This document shows, one piece after another, positions 24,051 to 32,815 of a DNA stretch of 64,000 nucleotides. Source of the stretch: Alphaproteobacteria bacterium (GTDB lineage Bacteria > Pseudomonadota > Alphaproteobacteria > Micropepsales > Micropepsaceae). Where the stretch lies: positions 124,001 to 188,000 of the forward strand of contig JAFKEU010000004.1 of NCBI GenBank assembly GCA_017308475.1, given 5' to 3'. Positions within the stretch are counted from its first letter, which is position 1, and every line of letters begins with the position of its first letter. Made by a program: the position numbers and the translations under genes. The notes below the pieces were generated by a model, which was given only the letters and a program-made list of their open reading frames with translations, ran no database searches and had not been told where the DNA came from.

Positions 24051-25112
24051 TCATGTGGGAACCCGCGAATTCCGCCTTGCGTCGGAGCCATCGGCTAGCT
24101 TCTTGTCGAAGCTCTCAAGATCCGGCGCCAATATGAGTTCCACTTCGCCGAAATTATTGGATAATCCGACCATTCGCACCGGCACCGGCAACATCCGCGC
24201 CATCTCGGCAGCCGGCTTCTCGAGCCCGCGACTGTAATAGACCGTGGACTGGCCGCGATGGTCGCCCGGCAAATTGACCAAGTGTTTCACCGGAACACCA
24301 TGCCCTGCGAAATAGTCCTGGAATCGGTGCGCCATGTTTTGGCGTCCGGTGCTGTTGGCGACCCGCACGGCGGGCCAGCTGTGCTGGGATACCGGCCTGG
24401 GCTGTGGAACGATCGGGGCATTCGTCACGTCCGTCTTTTTCGGACCCACGGACGCCGCTGTCGACACCGTGACGGCAAGCGGCCGGGGCGTCATGGCGAC
24501 TTGCGCGGGATCAACCCGAAGAACCCACTGCTTGGGCGAGACCGCCTGAAGCGCTTCGGATCGCGGCTCGGCCCGGGCAGCCGCCGTCGGTGTACCGGCT
24601 TGGGGCCGTCCAGATGTGTCCGCGATATTATTCGCCACGACGGTCGACAGTTTTTTCGATGTATCACCCTCGGGCCGAGCCGCGAGGACATCCCTGGCGC
24701 GCGACATATAGCTCATCGCGGCGACCCTGTCGCCGTGCGAGAGATAAAAATAGCCCAGGTTATTAAGCGTTTCCGGCGAATTGGGATCAACCCCGATGGC
24801 CCTGTCGAGGAACAGGCGAGCGACGTCCTGGCGCCCGATCCGGTCATATGCGATCGCAAGCCCATTTATGGCGGGTATAGGATCGGTGTCCTTCTCCAAT
24901 GCGCTGTTGAAGGCATCGATTGCCAAACCATAATCGCCCACCGCGATATAATGCTTGCCTCGATCATAATCGGACAATGCGAGCAGGCCTTTATCGACCT
25001 TCTTGCTGAACAACGCTTCGAGATTCCGGCTTGGCTCAGACGAGATCGCGCACCCTTGCGTGAGCACAATAGCCGACGCATTTAAGAACATCGCAACGAC
25101 GATTTTGTTCAT
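24051..25112 (-). CDS. TadD-like TPR protein with C-terminal LytR_C domain
   Basis: A 353-residue exported protein. The N-terminus (MNKIVVAMFLNASAIVLTQGC) is a signal with a poor lipobox. Residues about 55-150 form TPR-like repeats (DYDRGKHYIAVGDYGLAIDAFNSALEKD, IGRQDVARLFLDRAIGVDPNSPETLNNLGYFYLSHGD in shorter blocks), as in TadD pilotins. After a Pro/Ala linker, AVRVANSTGRQNMAHRFQDY to VELILAPDL (about 255-340) is a LytR_C/SPOR-like domain. TadD helps the secretin multimerise. The start follows the tadC stop by one base. The TPR plus LytR_C fusion is known in other Tad loci. Confidence 0.82.
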   Translation of the reverse strand: MNKIVVAMFLNASAIVLTQGCAISSEPSRNLEALFSKKVDKGLLALSDYDRGKHYIAVGDYGLAIDAFNSALEKDTDPIPAINGLAIAYDRIGRQDVARLFLDRAIGVDPNSPETLNNLGYFYLSHGDRVAAMSYMSRARDVLAARPEGDTSKKLSTVVANNIADTSGRPQAGTPTAAARAEPRSEALQAVSPKQWVLRVDPAQVAMTPRPLAVTVSTAASVGPKKTDVTNAPIVPQPRPVSQHSWPAVRVANSTGRQNMAHRFQDYFAGHGVPVKHLVNLPGDHRGQSTVYYSRGLEKPAAEMARMLPVPVRMVGLSNNFGEVELILAPDLESFDKKLADGSDARRNSRVPT

Positions 25113-25113
25113 G

Positions 25114-26067
25114 TCAGTGCCCTCCCATATTCGCAAACACCCGCAGGATCATGAGGAGCGACGGCCCTGCCATGATCAGCATCGTCGGCGGAACGGTAAA
25201 TGCCATGCTGCCAAGCGCGAGCTTCAATGGCATCAGATTAGCCCGTTCCTCTGCGCGCATCAGACGCTTGTTGCGCATGTCGGCAGCGTAAACCCGCAGC
25301 GCGTCGGCGACACTGACACCGAATTCGTCCGATTGCCGGAGGACGGTGGCAAAGGCGCGTATGTCGTTCACATTAAGCCGCGTGGCGAAATCACGAAAAA
25401 CCGCGGTGCGATCGCGGCCGGCCCGCAACTCGTCGTTCAACAAGGACAATTCTTCATAAAGCACCTTGCTGATGGTTCCGATTTCGCGGGCGACTCGGCG
25501 GCACGCCTGATCGAAGCTCTGGCCCGCTTCAATGCACACCAGCAACATGTCCAAAACGTCCGGAAAAGCCTGCTCCGCCTCCTGGCGCCGCCGTTCGGCG
25601 CAGCGGTCGATCCACAGCGGCGGCACCACAAAACCGATGATGAACGGAAAAACGAGCAGTCCTAGCAAAATCGGCAACGGCAGCGGAATTTTGACGAATG
25701 CCGTTATCACCGCGCCTATGAAGGCAAAGACGAACGCGCAGATGGCTCTCATCAGATAGAAAACACGAATTGCCGACGGGCGCCGATACCCCGCCCTCAC
25801 AAGGCGCAGCCTGATCGAAGCGCGCTCCGTTTCGTCTTGCGGTGTAACGAAGTCTGCTATCTTGCTGAGAAATTCGTCTTCGATGGAAGCACGCAGAGGT
25901 TTGCCCTGAACTCCAGCCGACTCCGGCGACAGGCCACCGGACGTCTGCGCCGAAGGACGCCATTGAGTCAACATATCATAGACGCCACTTACCAGCAGCA
26001 CGACCGCTATGAACAGAATGAGCCCGCCGGCAAACATCAGAATTCGTAGATCGATAGTCCCAGCCAT
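25114..26067 (-). CDS. tadC: Tad inner-membrane platform protein TadC
   Basis: A 317-residue GspF-type (T2SSF) membrane protein of the Tad pilus platform. Features are an N-terminal transmembrane segment (LMFAGGLILFIAVVLLVSGVY), two more in the middle (VFAFIGAVITAF; LPILLGLLVFPFIIGFVVP), the T2SSF domain with FPDVLDMLLVCIEAGQSFDQA and DFATRLNVNDIRAFATVLRQ, and a final TM hairpin (FTVPPTMLIMAGPSLLMIL). It pairs with TadB, encoded nine bases upstream, and contacts the CpaF ATPase. Confidence 0.9.
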   Translation of the reverse strand: MAGTIDLRILMFAGGLILFIAVVLLVSGVYDMLTQWRPSAQTSGGLSPESAGVQGKPLRASIEDEFLSKIADFVTPQDETERASIRLRLVRAGYRRPSAIRVFYLMRAICAFVFAFIGAVITAFVKIPLPLPILLGLLVFPFIIGFVVPPLWIDRCAERRRQEAEQAFPDVLDMLLVCIEAGQSFDQACRRVAREIGTISKVLYEELSLLNDELRAGRDRTAVFRDFATRLNVNDIRAFATVLRQSDEFGVSVADALRVYAADMRNKRLMRAEERANLMPLKLALGSMAFTVPPTMLIMAGPSLLMILRVFANMGGH

Positions 26068-26076
26068 CCGCCTACC

Positions 26077-27054
26077 TCATATCTTCAAATCGGTCAGAAA
26101 CCGCATGGCAAAGATATTGACCACGAGAAGAATCGCCGTGGTCACGGCGAGGCCCGTGAAATGCGGATAGTCCATGACTTGCGAATAATAGTCCGGCTTG
26201 ACGATGAGGACCCCGCAGCCGATGACAAAGGGAAAGATCGACAGCAGCCAGGCGGAAATACGCCCCTCCGCAGTGATCGCCCGTGCCTTGCGAAACATGC
26301 GAAAACGGTCGCGAATGACAGTGGAAAGCTTTCCAAGCGACTCGACGAGATTTCCCCCGCTCTCCTCCTGAATCTGCACGGCAACGACGAGATAGCTCAG
26401 GTCGGTGACCGGCACACGGGCCTGCATTTCGCCCAACGCCTCAGGGATAGACATGCCATAACTCACCTTGTCGGCGGCAATCGCAAATTCTGGTCCGATC
26501 GGCGACGGTAGCTCGCGGGCGATGACGCCGATTGCGGAGCTCATCGGATGACCCACCTTCAGGCTCCGCACCGCCAGGTCGATCGCGTCAGGCAACTGCT
26601 CTTCGAACAGGCTGATGCGCTTGGCCCGCAGACGCATGAGCCCAAATATGACGGGCGCCACGCCGCACACCAGGCCAACAGGAATGGACAGAAGGACCAG
26701 ATATGCAGGCATGATGAACGCGACCGCGCCGGCCGTTGCGAGCGCAATCCCGCCGCCGATCCACATCAACTCCGTCGGTGACCGCTTCGTGCCGGATTGC
26801 AAAATCAGCCGCTGGATGAAAACGAAAGACGGAACCAGATGTTGCCATGCCCAACTCCCGCGGCCGTTGGACAGCAGGATATCGATCCGCTGTGACTCCT
26901 GATATCGTGAAAGCGCCACCGCGCCCAGCCTGCGGTCGACCGCATCTTCATCGATACCTCGCGACTTCCGGGCGAAGCCGGCAAGTGCATCGACCAGAAC
27001 TGCAACGCAGATGAAGAGGACAACGGAAATCGCGACTAACAGGATCGTTCGCAT
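26077..27054 (-). CDS. tadB: Tad inner-membrane platform protein TadB
   Basis: A 325-residue T2SSF membrane protein. An N-terminal TM segment (ILLVAISVVLFICVAVLVDAL) and a central pair (GIALATAGAVAFIMPAYLVL) precede the T2SSF domain with QLPDAIDLAVRSLKVGHPMS, VSYGMSIPEALGEMQARVP and VAVQIQEESGGNLVESLGKL. The last two elements are highly typical of TadB. It ends with two TM segments. It lies ten bases after cpaF and before tadC in the pilus operon. Confidence 0.92.
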   Translation of the reverse strand: MRTILLVAISVVLFICVAVLVDALAGFARKSRGIDEDAVDRRLGAVALSRYQESQRIDILLSNGRGSWAWQHLVPSFVFIQRLILQSGTKRSPTELMWIGGGIALATAGAVAFIMPAYLVLLSIPVGLVCGVAPVIFGLMRLRAKRISLFEEQLPDAIDLAVRSLKVGHPMSSAIGVIARELPSPIGPEFAIAADKVSYGMSIPEALGEMQARVPVTDLSYLVVAVQIQEESGGNLVESLGKLSTVIRDRFRMFRKARAITAEGRISAWLLSIFPFVIGCGVLIVKPDYYSQVMDYPHFTGLAVTTAILLVVNIFAMRFLTDLKI

Positions 27055-27064
27055 TTCGGTTTCA

Positions 27065-28432
27065 CTAGCCTTCCCTGAACAGATCTATGGGCGCCTCAAT
27101 TCCGAATTCATCGACGCGCCGCATGAACCTGGGCCGAATCCCCGTGGCGCGGTGCTCGCCAAGGACGTTGCCTTCGCGATCGACGCCGCTTCGCTGGAAA
27201 CGAAACACCTCCTGGCAGGTGATGGTGTCGCCCTCCATTCCCGTGATTTCCTGAACGCTGACGACACGCCGGCGCCCGTCGCTCATGCGCTGAACCTGGA
27301 TGATGATCTGGAGCGCGGACGCAACCTGTCCACGAAGCGATTTGAGCGGGATTTCGATGCCGGTCATCCCGACCATATGCTCAAGCCGGGTCAGTGCGTC
27401 GCGCGGACTGTTCGCGTGCACCGTAGTCATCGACCCGTCATGGCCGGTATTCATCGCCTGCAGCATGTCCAGCACTTCGGCGCCGCGCACCTCGCCGACG
27501 ATAATTCTGTCCGGTCGCATGCGAAGCGCGTTTCTCACCAAGTCACGCTGTGTGACCTCGCCCCTGTTTTCCTGGTTCGCGGGACGCGATTCCATGCGTC
27601 CGACATGGGTCTGTTGCAGCTGAAGCTCGGCCGTGTCCTCGATCGTGATGATTCGTTCCTTGTTGTCGATGAAACTCGACAGCGCATTCAGCAGGGTCGT
27701 CTTTCCCGATCCCGTGCCGCCCGAAATCAGGATATTGATCCGGCACCGCGTGATCAGCTCGAACAGTATCGCGATCCGCTCGTCGACCGACCCGATATCG
27801 ATGAGGCGACCCATCGTGTAGGGGATTTTCGAGAATTTTCGAATCGACAAAAGCGGCCCATCGACGGCGCAAGGGGGAACCAGAGCGTTCACGCGGCTCC
27901 CGTCCGGCAGGCGCGCATCCATCCAGGGCTGCGATTCATCAATGCGGCGGCCCACACCCCCGACGATCTTTTGAATGATGCGCAGAAGATGCCGCTCATC
28001 CTTGAAGCGCGCCGGAGTGGGCTCAAGCTTGCCTGCACGTTCGACAAACACCTGCTTGTGCGTGTTGACGAGGATGTCCGAAACGGTGGGGTCTTTCAGG
28101 AACGGCTCCAACGGGCCCAGCCCAAGAACTTCGTCGAGGACTTCTTCCGTGATTTGGCCGCGTTCGCTGGTATTGAGCGCAATGCCATCCGCCACCAGGA
28201 TGTCGCGGATGATCGGGGACAGTTCCCTGCCCAGTTCTTCTCTGGAGATCTTGTCCAGAACGCTGAGGTTGAGCATTCCGAGAAGCTTTTCGTGAAGATG
28301 CACCTTGAGCTCGGTATGCCGCGAGGCCAACGCCTGCGTGCTCGCGGAAACCAGGTCTTCGACGGTCGGTCCCGGCGGCGCAACGACCATCAGTTTCGGC
28401 GCGGGCTTTTCAGGCTGAAAGTTTCTGAACAT
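27065..28432 (-). CDS. cpaF: Tad pilus ATPase CpaF/TadA
   Basis: A 455-residue cytosolic hexameric ATPase of the T2SS/T4P secretion superfamily that powers Flp pilus assembly. Motifs: a helical N-domain, DPTVSDILVN (114-123), GRRIDESQPWMDARLPDGSRVN in two blocks, Walker A GGTGSGKTT (238-246), Asp box ITIEDTAELQL (262-272), Walker B RIIVGEVRG (309-317) and the His box TGHDGSMTTVHANSP. Length is standard. It starts nine bases after cpaE. Confidence 0.96.
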   Translation of the reverse strand: MFRNFQPEKPAPKLMVVAPPGPTVEDLVSASTQALASRHTELKVHLHEKLLGMLNLSVLDKISREELGRELSPIIRDILVADGIALNTSERGQITEEVLDEVLGLGPLEPFLKDPTVSDILVNTHKQVFVERAGKLEPTPARFKDERHLLRIIQKIVGGVGRRIDESQPWMDARLPDGSRVNALVPPCAVDGPLLSIRKFSKIPYTMGRLIDIGSVDERIAILFELITRCRINILISGGTGSGKTTLLNALSSFIDNKERIITIEDTAELQLQQTHVGRMESRPANQENRGEVTQRDLVRNALRMRPDRIIVGEVRGAEVLDMLQAMNTGHDGSMTTVHANSPRDALTRLEHMVGMTGIEIPLKSLRGQVASALQIIIQVQRMSDGRRRVVSVQEITGMEGDTITCQEVFRFQRSGVDREGNVLGEHRATGIRPRFMRRVDEFGIEAPIDLFREG

Positions 28433-28441
28433 GCTTCCTCG

Positions 28442-29695
28442 CTATAAGTTTAGAAAGCCGAATTTTCGGGCATTCCTGGTGCTCTTTCGGCCCATGACGT
28501 CGATATCGATCATTTGCTCTATGGCGATTGAAAACCGGCTCTTCGCCTTCATTCGCACGGCCGGGGTGCCTTGATCCTGCGACAGAGAAATCAGTCGGTA
28601 ATCGTCCGGGATCATGTGGTGCAGGGACCGCCCGATCGCCTCGGAGAATTGTGACGGGCTGATATCGACAGGGCTTTTCAAGGGCAGGTCGAAACGATTG
28701 ACGACGACCTTGACAGGCAGGTGCGCAAGCCCCTCGCTACGCAGCAAGTCAAAGAATTTCCTGACCCTGTGCGCAGCCGGCACCGTCACGGGTGTCACCA
28801 GATAAATCACGGTTGCCGATCTGAGAAGCGTGTCCGTCCACGGCGCCAAGGCGACGGGCAGATCAACCACAATGTTCCTGTATCGGCTTTTTGCGACACG
28901 CAGAAGATCGGCAACGCCGGACGACGCCAGCGCAGCGAGGGGAACCGGCAAACCCGGCGATGTCAGGACACGCAAGCCTGACGGGTGCTGCACCAGCATG
29001 CCCTCCAGCAGTTCGGGATCGATCCTTCCGGGATCCTCGAGGAACTCGAGAATGGGCGATACGCGCGATAGGTCTAGAAAATTTGCCGAAGATCCAAACT
29101 GTATATCGAGATCCAGCAGACAGGTCTCCTGATGAGGGACAGCCTGTGACAGCGCGCATCCGATGTTGACAGCGAGCGTTGTCGCGCCCGCCCCGCCTGT
29201 CACATGCATGAAAACCAGCACGTTGGAGTCCGAACCAGGCGTTCTGTCGTGCGACCAATTTCCCGTTCCAAGCCGCGTGAACACCTCGCGCAGCTTGTCC
29301 GCCGTAACGGGCTTCTGGATGGCGGCATCGGCGCCGGCCCTTCTTGCCTGCTCCGTCGCATATTCACCGTCACGTTCCACAAGTGCGACGACGGGCGCGG
29401 GCGCGGCACCATGCCCCGCCTTCAACTTACGCAAGAAATCCAGATCCTCCGCCGCGGCGCCATCGGTGTCGACGAGCAACAGGTCGGGCGCGCCGTTAGC
29501 GGGCTGGCCGGCATCCAGCGGCCACAACACCCGGTCAACCGTCCGGACCTCGACATCGGCGGCCACATTGAGATTGGAAAGCAGCTCCGTATGGTCCTCG
29601 CCGGCACGCGCCAGCAGGACGGCACAAACGGGTTGCCCCACTCCCAGAGTGTCAGCCTTGCGCAAATCAAATTCCCCGCGCAGCGCCATAGACAT
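28442..29695 (-). CDS. cpaE: Tad pilus localisation ATPase CpaE/TadZ
   Basis: A 417-residue protein with an N-terminal receiver-like domain (PDLLLVDTDG...) without an obvious phosphorylation motif set, then a MinD/ParA-type ATPase domain. The deviant Walker A is VTGGAGATTLAVNIGCAL, in which both Lys of the usual KGGxGK are absent (T and A instead). Such degeneracy occurs in CpaE/TadZ proteins, which place the pilus machine at a pole. DLDIQFGSSANFLDL and VKVVVNRF are also typical. The ATG at 29695 follows the TadE stop by two bases; an upstream frame extension runs into tadE and is not used. Confidence 0.88.
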   Translation of the reverse strand: MSMALRGEFDLRKADTLGVGQPVCAVLLARAGEDHTELLSNLNVAADVEVRTVDRVLWPLDAGQPANGAPDLLLVDTDGAAAEDLDFLRKLKAGHGAAPAPVVALVERDGEYATEQARRAGADAAIQKPVTADKLREVFTRLGTGNWSHDRTPGSDSNVLVFMHVTGGAGATTLAVNIGCALSQAVPHQETCLLDLDIQFGSSANFLDLSRVSPILEFLEDPGRIDPELLEGMLVQHPSGLRVLTSPGLPVPLAALASSGVADLLRVAKSRYRNIVVDLPVALAPWTDTLLRSATVIYLVTPVTVPAAHRVRKFFDLLRSEGLAHLPVKVVVNRFDLPLKSPVDISPSQFSEAIGRSLHHMIPDDYRLISLSQDQGTPAVRMKAKSRFSIAIEQMIDIDVMGRKSTRNARKFGFLNL

Positions 29696-29697
29696 TA

Positions 29698-30309
29698 TTA
29701 CACCCCCGCGCTCGATAGATCTTCGCCGGTCAGCGTCACCGACATGGCCGGAACCGTCGTCAAGGGCGAGGGCCCAAAAAAGGCTCCCAACAGATCCGCA
29801 AATCCGCTTACGAACGGAACATTCGAGATGGTAACCGTCACGGCAGGGACGATTGGCCCGCCGGCAAATCCGAGCCCCACATAGCTGTAGGTGATCTTTA
29901 CGTTGCTCGCCCGCAGCGCCCCGAAAACCGCCTGCATCTTCGCGAGAACCGCGTTGAAAGCGACCGTGTTGCATCCGGCGCCCGAGCTGCCATCACATAT
30001 AGCCGTGGCGAATGCCGCGCAGGGATCGTTGGCGCCCTGGGAGATATTGCATGACTGCCCGTAAATCCCCGCCGCATTCAACCCATTGACCCCCGCAGAC
30101 GAGACACTTGTGGTCACCGGATCCCAGACCACGGCATAACGCGCGCCGATCTGTGCGGCCACCTCCGCCGTTTGCCACCAGAATATCGCGAGTGCGATTT
30201 CGATAATCATGAATGCGATCACGAAGAAGAAGCCAGATATGGCAACGAATTCGACAGTGGTGGTGCCTTTCTCCTCACGCGAAAATCCGCCGATCCACTC
30301 ATAGCGCAT
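29698..30309 (-). CDS. TadE-like pseudopilin, second copy
   Basis: A 203-residue protein with the TadE motif near the N-terminus: EEKGTTTVEFVAISGFFFVI, where G-TTTVEF is the prepilin-like cleavage and +5 Glu region, then a long hydrophobic helix (IAFMIIEIALAIFWW). The C-terminal domain has four Cys (SCNISQ, DPCAAF, AICDG, AGCNT), likely disulfide-bonded. TadE-like proteins are minor pilins. The ATG at 30309 is four bases after the previous TadE gene; the longer frame is unrelated sequence. Confidence 0.83.
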   Translation of the reverse strand: MRYEWIGGFSREEKGTTTVEFVAISGFFFVIAFMIIEIALAIFWWQTAEVAAQIGARYAVVWDPVTTSVSSAGVNGLNAAGIYGQSCNISQGANDPCAAFATAICDGSSGAGCNTVAFNAVLAKMQAVFGALRASNVKITYSYVGLGFAGGPIVPAVTVTISNVPFVSGFADLLGAFFGPSPLTTVPAMSVTLTGEDLSSAGV

Positions 30310-30313
30310 CGCT

Positions 30314-30829
30314 TCAGTTCCCCATACAACGCGCCTGGGCGCTGGCGACAAGCGTGTATGCCGTGTTGATTCCCATATAGCCCAGCATGGCAAGGGTCAG
30401 GGGCACCTGCGCCTTGACCTGAACGACACTGCCGTCGGTATTGAAATTGGCCGAGGAGAAGGAGCCGGCGTTCGTGACGGACAGGGTTGCGCCTGCACTG
30501 GAATTCCAGGGAAAGTGATAATCCGTGCAGGCAACCGATGCGGCGCCTGACGTCGGCAGCTCTGCGCATTTGGCAAGGTTCTGCGCGTTGATCACATCCG
30601 CGCCGCTGGGTGCCTGGCACTGGGCGATGGGCACATGCGAGATGTAGCGCACCGCCGCCTCCACATCGGACGTTATGACCTCATAGGCAAACAGAGCGCG
30701 CCCGAATTCGAATGCGAAGACAAGCGCCGTGAACAGAACCGGCATCGCGATGATGAACTCCGCCGTCATGGAGCCATCCGTGTCACGGGCGAAAATCTGG
30801 GCGAAACGCAGGATTTTTCTCATTACCAT
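30314..30829 (-). CDS. TadE-like pseudopilin, first copy
   Basis: A 171-residue minor pilin: RDTDGSMTAEFIIAMPVLFT gives the prepilin-type Gly-x-x-x-x-Glu element, followed by a hydrophobic helix (ALVFAFEFGRALFAYEVI). The mature domain holds Cys in IAQCQAP, LAKCAEL, VACTDY and ARCMGN. Starts at 30829 or two codons later are both possible. It lies between tadG (gap four bases) and the second tadE. Confidence 0.83.
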   Translation of the reverse strand: MVMRKILRFAQIFARDTDGSMTAEFIIAMPVLFTALVFAFEFGRALFAYEVITSDVEAAVRYISHVPIAQCQAPSGADVINAQNLAKCAELPTSGAASVACTDYHFPWNSSAGATLSVTNAGSFSSANFNTDGSVVQVKAQVPLTLAMLGYMGINTAYTLVASAQARCMGN

Positions 30830-30833
30830 CGCC

Positions 30834-32459
30834 CTATCGATAGAGAACCGGCACGACGTGGAGTACGCCGCTCTGATCGCTCGGTTTCACCGTGCCCAGC
30901 ACCTCGCCATAGAGATTGTTGCTGCTGTTCGAGAAGCCGGTGACCTTTCCGGTGGCGTCTTCCTGCAGGCCCATGGGCTCTGTCATGAACATCTTGACGT
31001 AGGACGTCACCGGGATGCCGGTATAGGTGCCGGAGTTGGACGTGTTGCCATGAAGGCCGGTAGCATTGCAGTTGATCACCGCCATCATGAGCATGCGGCG
31101 GTCACGCGCCGGATTGTTCACGCCCGGTGTCGTGCAGACGGCGTTTCCGTTTTCCCCGTTCTTGATGTTGGGCACGAGGTTGTTGTCTATCTCGTACCTA
31201 TAGACCGTGTAGCGACAGGCGTTGCCCGAGGTCTGGCACGCCGTCTGGATGGATGCCGGCATCGCCACGCCGGGATGGTTTGTCGCCCAGTAGTTCTGAA
31301 TGTCGGCGTAAGACACACCGTTTCCGAAGCGCGTATTGCCGCCGGTGTCCGCCTTGATATTGGCGTCACGGGGAAGCGGAACGCTCGTCGTGGCTGGCTG
31401 ATAATTGTTGGGGCAGGCATTCTTGCTTTGTCCGACAATGCCCTTGGTCACATTCGCCGACGGAGCAAACAGCGCGTTGCCGCTGTATTTGTTCGCCGAC
31501 TGGATATAGATGTCGAAGCGTGTGTTGATGCCGTCGGACGTGGCTTGCGCCTGACCGGGCCGGACAGACACCTTGTCCTCGACGCATTGGGTAAGCGGAT
31601 TGACCAGACCCAGCATGCACTCAAGAAAGCTCGTGCCGGACCCCTTGCAGCCAACTCCGCCGGCGTTGCTCGGCTGGTCGAGTAGGCCGAAGTCGCCGGG
31701 TGACCATGCCGCGCCGGTTCCACTGGCCTTCATGAGAATCTGCTGCCCGACAACCGGCGTGAACGGATAGCGCGTGTCGGTGTTGTTGAGCGGCTCACTG
31801 GGATTGCAGATCATCAGCGGAGTGATGTCGCAGGTAATCCTTTTGAACCCGGCGGTTGCCTGCATTTTCAGGGTCGCGGAGTTGGCAATGGCATTCGGGC
31901 CCAGAAAGAAATTCGCGATGGGCAGCACAAAATATGCGACCGTCATTGGTGTCGACGCGACGGCGACGAACTTGGCTGTTTTGTCGGCGCTGCTTGACGA
32001 TGTGGGATCGTTGCAATTTGCGGGTGTCCAGACGCCGGCCTGATAGCTGCAAACGACGTAATTCGCGGCTTCATTGGCCGTTGGCGTCGGACCGGGGCCC
32101 GCGTCGAGATTTTTGAGGAAAATAAGATTGTAGATATCTAATGTACCGCCGCCGCTGGCGAAATTGTAGCTCGTCGAAACCAGCGGGCCGGCCGCGCCGC
32201 CCAGGGCCACGCGATAGGCGCGCTGAATGGCGCCGGTCTGGCCGTCAAGCTCGGCGGCGCTGGCCAGTGCAACCTGATCGACGTAGGAGACCATCTGGCC
32301 GCGCAACCCATAGACGCGGCCGATATCGATGGCCAGCGCGCCGATCCCGACAAGAATGACGAAAAAAAACAGCGTGAGAATGGTCATCACGCCGTCCACT
32401 TCCCGCAGAAAACGTGACGCGAACGACGGCAGTCCCTTCTTCAGCCCTTTCCGGTCCAT
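30834..32459 (-). CDS. TadG-like Flp pilus assembly protein
   Basis: A 541-residue protein with a TadG N-terminus: FLREVDGVMTILTLFFFVIL, then ALAIDIGRVYGLRGQMVSYVDQVALASAAELDG, the usual TadG 'D..r.y..r..lQ..aDaaALAaA' helix (given here in shortened form: GQMVSYVDQVALASAAEL). The long exported part has many Cys and Asn/Thr/Ser-rich stretches, compatible with a surface or periplasmic domain; no MIDAS-type VWA motif (DxSxS) was found. TadG is envelope-associated and required for some Tad pili. It precedes the tadE genes and follows a small lipoprotein gene. Confidence 0.82.
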   Translation of the reverse strand: MDRKGLKKGLPSFASRFLREVDGVMTILTLFFFVILVGIGALAIDIGRVYGLRGQMVSYVDQVALASAAELDGQTGAIQRAYRVALGGAAGPLVSTSYNFASGGGTLDIYNLIFLKNLDAGPGPTPTANEAANYVVCSYQAGVWTPANCNDPTSSSSADKTAKFVAVASTPMTVAYFVLPIANFFLGPNAIANSATLKMQATAGFKRITCDITPLMICNPSEPLNNTDTRYPFTPVVGQQILMKASGTGAAWSPGDFGLLDQPSNAGGVGCKGSGTSFLECMLGLVNPLTQCVEDKVSVRPGQAQATSDGINTRFDIYIQSANKYSGNALFAPSANVTKGIVGQSKNACPNNYQPATTSVPLPRDANIKADTGGNTRFGNGVSYADIQNYWATNHPGVAMPASIQTACQTSGNACRYTVYRYEIDNNLVPNIKNGENGNAVCTTPGVNNPARDRRMLMMAVINCNATGLHGNTSNSGTYTGIPVTSYVKMFMTEPMGLQEDATGKVTGFSNSSNNLYGEVLGTVKPSDQSGVLHVVPVLYR

Positions 32460-32473
32460 AAAATCATGAAATC

Positions 32474-32815
32474 CTATTGTGCGACCCCCGCACCGCCACC
32501 GCCCATGCCCGCGCCACCGCCCATGCCTCCGCTGTTGCCGCCGCCGCTGCCGCCGGTGCTCAGCATGACATTTTCGGGTTTCTTGACCTGGTCCTTGGCA
32601 TAGGCGTCCTGGGCAAGGGCCGCACGCTCGCCGTTCATCGCAGGGGCTTCGGCGCCCGTTGGCGCCTGGGGATTGACGAGCTGGGCGGCGATATTCCTGC
32701 GAACCGCTTCGCCGGCATGGGGCGACAGGGCCCCCTCGGCTTCGAAATCCGCGCTTGTGCAGGCGGCCAGCAACGGCAGCAGACAGGCGATGGTGCAGGC
32801 TGTGGTCTTTTTCAT
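32474..32815 (-). CDS. Small Tad-locus lipoprotein (CpaD-like N-terminus, Gly/Met-rich tail)
   Basis: A 113-residue lipoprotein (lipobox LLAAC at 16-20). HAGEAVRRNIAAQLVNPQAP (about 38-57) resembles the 'fG.a...NlAaqi.nP' element of CpaD. Then RAALAQDAYAKDQVKKPENV is followed by a tail of GGSGGGNSGGMGGGAGMGG-type repeats. A full CpaD (about 200 residues) is absent from the cluster, so this may replace it in secretin assembly. Its ATG overlaps the secretin stop as ATGA (32815-32812). Confidence 0.7.
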   Translation of the reverse strand: MKKTTACTIACLLPLLAACTSADFEAEGALSPHAGEAVRRNIAAQLVNPQAPTGAEAPAMNGERAALAQDAYAKDQVKKPENVMLSTGGSGGGNSGGMGGGAGMGGGGAGVAQ

